15,621 bases of DNA, from positions 1-15,621 of the forward strand of contig JAEYTI010000074.1 of the NCBI GenBank assembly GCA_023434145.1, given 5' to 3'. This document shows positions 1-4,887 of the stretch, in pieces. The stretch comes from Chloroflexota bacterium (GTDB taxonomy: Bacteria; Chloroflexota; Anaerolineae; Anaerolineales; Anaerolineaceae). Each line of letters opens with the position of its first letter. Within the stretch, counting starts at the first letter, position 1. Made by a program: the position numbers and the translations under genes. The notes beneath the pieces were generated by a model, which ran no database searches, was not told the DNA's origin, and was given only the letters and a program-made list of their open reading frames with translations.

Positions 1-28
1 GTCTGCTCTGCATCGCCCATAATTTCGC

Positions 29-63
29 AAAAATGGCGAGCGCCTGATCGCCATTTTTTTTCC
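29..63 (+). terminator. Intrinsic terminator of an upstream, off-window gene
   Basis: An 11-bp perfect stem (29-39 with 48-58, sides AAAAATGGCGA and TCGCCATTTTT) with an 8-base loop runs into a long T tract on the plus strand. This is the classic rho-independent form. It most likely ends a rightward transcript that enters from the left edge and separates it from the thioredoxin gene. Because the A/T ends of the stem are symmetric it may also work weakly leftward. Confidence 0.8.
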
Positions 64-91
64 TTTTTCAAAACCAACTTTTTTGAATCAA

Positions 92-126
92 GGGGGCTGT
101 CTGAATTTACTTTTCAGACAGCCCCG
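92..126. repeat. 13-bp perfect inverted repeat upstream of the thioredoxin gene
   Basis: GGGGCTGTCTGAA (93-105) is exactly complemented by TTCAGACAGCCCC (113-125) around a 7-base loop. No T tract follows on either strand, so it is not a standard intrinsic terminator. It lies 58 bases before the thioredoxin start and could be a 5' leader hairpin, a regulator site or the remnant of a small palindromic element. The function is unknown. Confidence 0.6.
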
Positions 127-183
127 AACGACAATAACAATAAGAAGTAAGGTTCGTTTGCGAGAGGAGCCAAACAAACACAG

Positions 184-714
184 ATGAACAGCAGCGAATT
201 TTTTGAAAAGCTCCGTCAGAACCCGCGACCGGTAGTCATTGATGTGTGGGCGCCGTGGTGCGCCCCCTGCCGGGCAATGGCCCCGGCGCTCCAGCAGGTT
301 TCCGGCAAATATGAAGGCAAGGTCGATCTGTGGAAGGTCAACACGGATGAGCTGCCCGAGGTGGCGGCAGAACTGCGCGTGATGGGGATCCCCACCATGA
401 TCGGGTTCGCCGATGGGCAAGAACTGGTGCGCAAAACTGGCATACAGCAAGGGGACGCTTTGGAGATTTTCTTCGAGGCCACCCTGCACCAGCGCGGCAC
501 GGTGATCCTGCCACCTACAAACAGCAATCGGGTGCTGCGCAGCGGGGTTGGGCTGATCCTGATCGCCCTTGGGGTCACCCAGACATTGCTGCTGCCTGCC
601 GCCGTAGGGGCGGTGGTGCTCTTCAGCGCGTTCTACGACCGCTGCCCCGTCTTCCGCACCATTTACCCGCGCATGAAAGCCTGGATCGACCGCCTTCAGC
701 TTCCGATTGGGTAA
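184..714 (+). CDS. Thioredoxin domain protein with C-terminal two-helix membrane domain (DUF2892-like)
   Basis: This is a 176-aa thiol-disulfide protein. Residues 1-105 are a thioredoxin fold: the redox motif WCAPC is at 25-29 and the cis-proline loop GIPT at 68-71. CAPC instead of CGPC is common outside classical TrxA. Residues about 119-160 form a hydrophobic hairpin (GVGLILIALG... then AVGAVVLFSAF) followed by CPVF, which resembles the YgaP-type/DUF2892 membrane domain. There is no signal peptide, so I infer that the thioredoxin head is cytoplasmic and tethered by its C-terminus. The ATG at 184 is preceded by AGGAG (165-169) at the long distance of 14 bases, so initiation may be weak. The gene converges on the kinase gene with only six bases between stops. 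The thioredoxin fold is certain; substrate is not known. Confidence 0.9.
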   Translation: MNSSEFFEKLRQNPRPVVIDVWAPWCAPCRAMAPALQQVSGKYEGKVDLWKVNTDELPEVAAELRVMGIPTMIGFADGQELVRKTGIQQGDALEIFFEATLHQRGTVILPPTNSNRVLRSGVGLILIALGVTQTLLLPAAVGAVVLFSAFYDRCPVFRTIYPRMKAWIDRLQLPIG

Positions 715-720
715 CAGTAC

Positions 721-1689
721 TCAGCGAATACTGGTACGCACTCGATCCCGGTGCTCAAAGAGCCAGAAAAACATCGACAGGTTATCTTGCGCGATCTGGG
801 GAAGAATATTGTGTTCGAACAGCCATCCTGTGAAAATGAGACAGATGCCCATCATCATGTACGGAACGGCGTCTTTTTCACCTGTCGTTAGCGAAATCTC
901 CTGCTCGTAACCGGAAAACAGGCTCGGGACGATATCTTCAAACCACCGCTCCGATGTCGGGGGATGGCTGACGAGTTGCTTCCCCTCGTCGGTCAGGCGG
1001 TAGCATAAGTCGTAAATGCGCGGGCCAAAAGGCAGGTGGTCAAGGTCGATAAAACCGCTCACCTCCTCGCCTACGTGCAGAATGTTTCCGCCGTGGCAGT
1101 CACCGTGGATGTACTGCGATGGCAGACCGTTGAGGTGTTCTGTCAGCGGGGCGCGGACCGCTTCGATGACCGTGTTGAACCGCGCCCTCTCTTCCAAATC
1201 CACGCGGCTCGCAATGATTGGCGCCATATCGTTGAGGATTCGCGGCGGCAGATCCATCGTCCACGAATAAATAGGGCCGGTGTAAGCGGCAAGCGCACGG
1301 TGCAGGCGGGCAATTGCTGCGCCGGTACTGCGAAATACCCGGCCCAGATCATCCTCTGCTCCAGGAGCATGCGGCAGAGCAGGCGTGAGCGCGTAGAATC
1401 GGTCCTCGTGCTTGCAGTAATGCTGTCCATCATCCGCTGCCTGTGGAACCGCAACAGGCACACCGCTATTTTTCAAGTAGAGCAGCAGATCATATTCAGC
1501 CGCCAGCTTGCGGGCCGGATCGCTACCCGAAGGGTTGACTCTGCCGGTCATTTTCAAAATGTACGCTCCGCCCGGCGCGATGATGCGATAGACAAAGTTC
1601 CGGTCACTCAGCGGCGACCAGGCAGCATCCCCACCCAGGGTGCTTTCCCAGGCGCGCAGCAGGAGCGGGACGAGCGCATCATCGCTCAA
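721..1689 (-). CDS. Aminoglycoside phosphotransferase-family (APH) kinase
   Basis: This 322-aa protein has the APH/choline-kinase fold, which moves a phosphate from ATP to a small hydroxyl substrate. Visible hallmarks are the likely ATP-anchoring lysine in YILKM (K46), a downstream glutamate (AAEYD, about 65), the catalytic loop HGDCHGGN (195-202) and the metal-binding IDLD segment (214-217) followed by GPRIYDL. Length is normal for the family. Most chromosomal members are not antibiotic resistance enzymes; homoserine, choline, sugar or Ser/Thr (SrkA-like) substrates are all possible. The start is a TTG whose bases overlap the TGA of the hydrolase gene (TTGA, 1686-1689), so expression probably depends on translational coupling. 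It is the last gene of the six-gene operon, and no terminator is visible before the convergent thioredoxin gene. Confidence 0.85.
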   Translation of the reverse strand: MSDDALVPLLLRAWESTLGGDAAWSPLSDRNFVYRIIAPGGAYILKMTGRVNPSGSDPARKLAAEYDLLLYLKNSGVPVAVPQAADDGQHYCKHEDRFYALTPALPHAPGAEDDLGRVFRSTGAAIARLHRALAAYTGPIYSWTMDLPPRILNDMAPIIASRVDLEERARFNTVIEAVRAPLTEHLNGLPSQYIHGDCHGGNILHVGEEVSGFIDLDHLPFGPRIYDLCYRLTDEGKQLVSHPPTSERWFEDIVPSLFSGYEQEISLTTGEKDAVPYMMMGICLIFTGWLFEHNILPQIAQDNLSMFFWLFEHRDRVRTSIR

Positions 1690-2501
1690 AGGTGAACATC
1701 CATCCCGTCATACGCCACTTCTACGCCATATGGGCTGAGCACAGCCTCCACCTTTTCATGAGTGGGGTTGCCCGAATGCGACATGTGATGGGCGATCAGC
1801 CGACCGCTGGGGTGCAGAATGCCCTCGGCGCGCAGCCGGTCCGCGTGCTCTACGAAGCTCTCAAAGCTCTGGTGCTGTGCGTAGTTGCCTACGCCCAAGG
1901 TCTCTTCCAGGATCACCACATCGAAAGATTTGCCCGCCAGCGCCTGCCACGTTTCCTCGGGGAAGGGGCCGGTATCGGTGGCATAGAGGCAGGAATGCTC
2001 GCCGTCTTCGACGCTGTAGAACACCGTCTCCAGCTTCCCCACCGCATGATACGCATGGTACGCGGTGAAGGTATAGCCTCCATACTGCCAGCGGTCACCT
2101 GCGTGCACCGTCTGCGTCTCGATCCGCATCTGCGAGAGGTCGCCATCCATGCCTTCGAGCGTATCAGTCACTTCTTGCGGGCCAAACACGCGCATGATCG
2201 GGATTTCTAGACCGCCTGTGAAGGCATCTCTGCGCATGTGGAAGTTGAACGTGTCGAAGTGATCGCCGTGCGCGTGGGTCACCAGTCCAACCGTCACCCG
2301 CGCGAGGTTGCGGTTGAAGCGCTGGGCGGCAGCCATCAGGTCCGGGCCAAAATCGATCAGCAAATCGTCGTTGACCAGCATGGCGCTGCGGAAGCGCAAA
2401 TTCTTCCCGCCCAGGGTGCGGGCCTCATTGCAGTTCTCGCAGTTACAGAAGATTCCGGGATAGCCTTCGGCTGCCGCCGTTCCAAGGAAGAAGAGTCGCA
2501 T
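1686..2501 (-). CDS. PhnP-like metallo-beta-lactamase-fold hydrolase
   Basis: This 271-aa protein has a metallo-beta-lactamase fold. The metal motif THAHGDH is at 75-81, further ligands are likely at D176 (YATDTGP) and H238/H239 (IAHHMSHSG), and the N-terminus carries a CxCxxC cluster (C19, C21, C24). That cysteine cluster with a MRLFFLGT start is typical of the PhnP branch, where it binds a structural zinc; PhnP itself is a cyclic ribose phosphodiesterase. No other phn genes lie here, so C-P lyase metabolism is unsupported and a cyclic phosphodiester or ester substrate is only an inference. The ATG has a strong site (GGAGG, about 8 bases upstream). The gene sits 45 bases after the Tat-flavodoxin gene and overlaps the kinase start by four bases. 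Confidence 0.87.
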   Translation of the reverse strand: MRLFFLGTAAAEGYPGIFCNCENCNEARTLGGKNLRFRSAMLVNDDLLIDFGPDLMAAAQRFNRNLARVTVGLVTHAHGDHFDTFNFHMRRDAFTGGLEIPIMRVFGPQEVTDTLEGMDGDLSQMRIETQTVHAGDRWQYGGYTFTAYHAYHAVGKLETVFYSVEDGEHSCLYATDTGPFPEETWQALAGKSFDVVILEETLGVGNYAQHQSFESFVEHADRLRAEGILHPSGRLIAHHMSHSGNPTHEKVEAVLSPYGVEVAYDGMDVHL

Positions 2502-2546
2502 GAATCGAACCTCCAGGTAGAAGCGCGGGTATCAAGGTCGATTGTA

Positions 2547-3212
2547 TCATTTCTCCACGCGCGCACCTTCTGCCCAACTACGGATCTTTTCCCAGTCGCG
2601 GCAGTCGCCTTCACCGCCGATTTCAAAAGTGCGGTAGAACCAGCGAACAATCGCGGGTTCTTCGTCGGGGTTCATGCCCATCCCGGCAAAGTAGGCTTCA
2701 TCTATTGGCTGTACCATCTCGCGGATTGGGTTCAGGTAGGCGCGGCGGTTCTTTTCAGCCTTCTCGTCATCGCCCAGGTTCATTATGTGGACGCAGAACA
2801 ACGCCACCGGAAGCGCGCTGAGGGCCTGCTGGTGATCCTGCACGTACGCTGTCGCCTCGGGCAGCCACCGCCCGCCGTTGATGGCGCTGCCAAGAATCAC
2901 CGCCTGATAGCCGTCGAGCGATGGGGCATCCCGGATGGGCTTTACATCCACTGCAAACCCGCGCGCGGCGAGCACCTCACCAATGGCGGAGGCCACCCCT
3001 ACAGTGGAGCCGGTGCGGGTGGCGTACGCCACCAGAATGCGGCTGCTTGTGTCCCCTGCGCCATACTGGTACGAAGGCGTTTCGATCTCCAGTTTGCCGG
3101 TTTTGTCAGGTGAAGCAGCGCATGCGGTGGAGGTCGCGGCGAGTGCCGCCGCGCCAGCTCCGGCAGCGGAGCGTTTGAGAAAATCACGGCGTGAAATGGT
3201 TTTTGCGGTCAT
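2547..3212 (-). CDS. Tat-exported flavodoxin-domain protein
   Basis: This 221-aa protein begins with a clear twin-arginine signal: SRRDFLK at 7-13, a weakly hydrophobic Ala/Gly stretch, and cleavage near residue 31. Cys31 sits where a lipoprotein cysteine would be, but the preceding residues STA are a poor lipobox. A flavodoxin-like domain follows (about 58-215). It has the FMN-phosphate loop TRTGST at 65-70, the segment GSAINGGRWLPEA and the C-terminal signature GDCRDWEKIRSWA. The Tat route exports folded cofactor-loaded proteins, so an FMN-bearing exoplasmic carrier or reductase is inferred. It is a clear paralogue of the next upstream gene, which lacks a signal; together they look like a tandem duplication with one copy redirected outside. 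The ATG has AGGAGG about six bases upstream. Confidence 0.88.
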   Translation of the reverse strand: MTAKTISRRDFLKRSAAGAGAAALAATSTACAASPDKTGKLEIETPSYQYGAGDTSSRILVAYATRTGSTVGVASAIGEVLAARGFAVDVKPIRDAPSLDGYQAVILGSAINGGRWLPEATAYVQDHQQALSALPVALFCVHIMNLGDDEKAEKNRRAYLNPIREMVQPIDEAYFAGMGMNPDEEPAIVRWFYRTFEIGGEGDCRDWEKIRSWAEGARVEK

Positions 3213-3227
3213 TTTGTCCTCCTGCCG

Positions 3228-3752
3228 CTACTTTGTCAAATACGGGCGAGTCTGCTTTGCCCAGGCGCGAATAACGTCCCAGTCGCGGTGATCGCCCACC
3301 TTCCACATCCCCAGCAGCACCGGGATGCGCATCATCAGCGTGTTGAGGTTGAACGGCATCTTGCCGAAATTGAGCGCTCCGGCAAATAAGCCCTCGCTAA
3401 CCGGCGGCACCAGGGCGCGCACCGGAGCCATCCACGAAGAGACACCATCCCGATACTGCTCGCTGCCCTTCATCGAGAGCGTGATGCAGGTGAGGAAGGC
3501 CGCGAACGGCCGGCGGCGCAGCTCAGCCTGGTGGGTTTGCAGAAAGCGCATGGCCTCGGGCAGCCATTTTTGCCCCTGGATGGCGCTGCCAGCGACAACC
3601 GCGCGGTAGGGGGTGATGTCGGTCACCTCGGTCATCGGGCGCAGCTCCACATACTCGCCGCACTCTGCCAGCATCTTCGCAATCGCCTCCGCGACACCGG
3701 CAGTCGCGCCGGAGCGGGATGCATAGGTTATGAGAATGGGTTTATCCATCAT
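3228..3752 (-). CDS. Cytoplasmic flavodoxin-domain protein (HemG-like family)
   Basis: This 174-aa protein belongs to the flavodoxin-like branch that includes menaquinone-dependent protoporphyrinogen oxidase (HemG). The FMN loop is ASRSGAT near the N-terminus (about 10-16), then come GSAIQGQKWLPEA and the C-terminal GDHRDWDVIRAWA. There is no signal peptide. The first ATG (3750-3752) overlaps the TGA of the 78-aa gene as ATGA; a second ATG follows directly (3747-3749) and is slightly better spaced from AAGGA, so the start is uncertain by one residue. The open frame continues far upstream, but that part overlaps the 78-aa gene out of frame and is not coding. Assigning it as a true HemG would need haem genes nearby, and none is seen. 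Confidence 0.87.
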   Translation of the reverse strand: MMDKPILITYASRSGATAGVAEAIAKMLAECGEYVELRPMTEVTDITPYRAVVAGSAIQGQKWLPEAMRFLQTHQAELRRRPFAAFLTCITLSMKGSEQYRDGVSSWMAPVRALVPPVSEGLFAGALNFGKMPFNLNTLMMRIPVLLGMWKVGDHRDWDVIRAWAKQTRPYLTK

Positions 3753-3985
3753 TCTTTCCTTTCTGTTGAACTCAAAATCGTTTCCGTCGCACAAGTAATC
3801 GATTGAAAATCGAACCCCAGGTTGTGCAGGTGGCGCAGCAGGCCGATCAGACCCGACTGGTCGGTGCAGATAGAAAATTGCGTGACGCCTGGCTGCGCCT
3901 GGACGAGCGTCATGTGGTGCGGGCTGGCGAGGTTGAGCTCGTCCACGTCCACCAGCCCGCGCACCGTGATCTGGTAGGTGATCAT
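3749..3985 (-). CDS. Small 78-aa protein of unknown function
   Basis: I do not recognise this family. The 78-residue protein starts MITYQITVRG, continues with a loop carrying HH (23-24), then QPGVTQFSIC and a probable helix TDQSGLIGLLRHLHNLGF, and ends with SITC. The beta-beta-alpha-beta flavour would fit a small ferredoxin-like/ACT-type sensor fold, but this is a guess from pattern only. Coding is well supported by context: its ATG overlaps the membrane gene's TGA (ATGA, 3982-3985) and its own TGA overlaps the flavodoxin start (ATGA, 3749-3752), so it is translationally coupled on both sides. Such placement suggests a partner or sensor of the membrane protein or the flavodoxin. Confidence 0.75.
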   Translation of the reverse strand: MITYQITVRGLVDVDELNLASPHHMTLVQAQPGVTQFSICTDQSGLIGLLRHLHNLGFDFQSITCATETILSSTERKE

Positions 3986-4758
3986 CGCAGCACCGGGGCC
4001 GCGGTGCGTGCGGACTGGGGTGCATCCGCCTGCCCAAGCCGGAACATGCGCAGCGCCATCGCAACATTCCATCCCAGCATCAGCAGGCCTCCGACCATTG
4101 CCAGAAGCATCATGGCGTCGAAGGTGTGTGGGGCAAAGGTGACGGCAATGGTGAAGATCAGCAGCGCGCCGGAACCCGCCACGCCAACCAGGGAAATCCG
4201 CTTGCCGAACACCCGCCCGCGCAGCATCGCCGCCATCATCAACAGGCTGCCGGAGCTGGAGAGGAAGAAGCCCGTGAACGTGCCCGGCGTAAAGTCCTCG
4301 GCGGTTGCGAGGATGGACGTCCCGGCGCTGACCAGCACCTCACGTTCCACGACGGATGCTTCCGCGTATTTGCTGCTGAGCGACAGCATCGCCAGCGCCC
4401 GGTTGTTGGCGGCATACACTGCCGTACCGAGCATCACGAGCGTCAGCGCCAGAACGGCCAGCACCGGGGCGCTGCGCTTATGCAGCAGATAGAGTGCCAG
4501 ATAAAGGGGGATGCCCACAGTGAGATTGATCACGTTGAACAAGCCCAGGTTGCGCAGCCCGAGAAATGGGTCCTGGTTGAACTGGGCGAACCATTCGGCT
4601 GCCCCCCACGTGCCGGTCGGAACATCACCGCCGTTAAAGGACATGCCAATGTCTACCAGCACGAACAGTACAGAGATCAGCAACCCGGCTCCCGCCATGC
4701 GGTACAGCGCGGTGTAACGGGGCTGTGCGTTTTCAACATTCGCGTTTATGTGTTCCAT
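3982..4758 (-). CDS. Six-helix membrane protein, DUF4386-like
   Basis: This 258-aa polytopic protein is the first gene of the operon. Predicted membrane segments are near residues 21-40, 70-93, 98-118, 160-180, 187-210 and 215-236. A soluble loop after the first helix includes GGDVPTGTWGAAEWF, and another (119-158) reads NNRALAMLSLSSKYAEA..., which resembles DUF4386 proteins. No catalytic motif or haem-ligand pattern is obvious and the family has no settled function. The start ATG at 4758 was chosen because GGAGGG lies five bases upstream; a longer frame with 12 extra residues from 4794 has no such site. The downstream 78-aa gene overlaps its stop by four bases. A role as the membrane partner of the two flavodoxins is inferred from the operon only. 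Confidence 0.78.
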   Translation of the reverse strand: MEHINANVENAQPRYTALYRMAGAGLLISVLFVLVDIGMSFNGGDVPTGTWGAAEWFAQFNQDPFLGLRNLGLFNVINLTVGIPLYLALYLLHKRSAPVLAVLALTLVMLGTAVYAANNRALAMLSLSSKYAEASVVEREVLVSAGTSILATAEDFTPGTFTGFFLSSSGSLLMMAAMLRGRVFGKRISLVGVAGSGALLIFTIAVTFAPHTFDAMMLLAMVGGLLMLGWNVAMALRMFRLGQADAPQSARTAAPVLR

Positions 4759-4810
4759 TATTCCCTCCAGAAAGCATCGTTTTATTTGATGCATTCATCA
4801 TAGCGAAGCG

Positions 4811-4849
4811 AAAAACGTTGCGGATCACATGATGATGTGATCCGCAACG
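4811..4849 (-). terminator. Perfect hairpin terminator of the LuxR gene
   Basis: A 15-bp perfect stem (4816-4830 with 4835-4849, outer sides CGTTGCGGATC and GATCCGCAACG) with a 4-base loop GATG is followed leftward by TTTTT (complement of 4811-4815). It lies 38 bases after the LuxR stop and 53 bases before the membrane gene start, so it separates the regulator gene from the six-gene operon. Because it is a near-complete palindrome next to the operon's presumed promoter, it could also serve as an operator or attenuator. Confidence 0.8.
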
Positions 4850-4887
4850 GGGTGGGGATGTGATTTTTGAGGGGTGAGGGCGAAAGT

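Noticed and set aside
721..1689. Antibiotic resistance call for the APH-fold kinase
   Set aside because: The fold is shared by many metabolic kinases and nothing in the context suggests resistance.
2238..3113. 291-codon plus-strand open frame
   Set aside because: It is antisense to the hydrolase and Tat-flavodoxin genes, has no recognisable motif and reflects GC-rich codon shadowing.
3228..3752. Naming the flavodoxin hemG
   Set aside because: Family resemblance only; no haem biosynthesis genes nearby and a duplicated, partly exported copy argues for another role.
3753..4067. Upstream extension of the cytoplasmic flavodoxin frame by about 105 residues
   Set aside because: It is Arg/Pro/His-rich, overlaps the 78-aa and membrane genes out of frame, and the conserved fold begins right after the ATGA overlap.
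4759..4794. Longer membrane-protein start (12 extra residues)
   Set aside because: No ribosome binding site there, while GGAGGG is ideally placed before the ATG at 4758.
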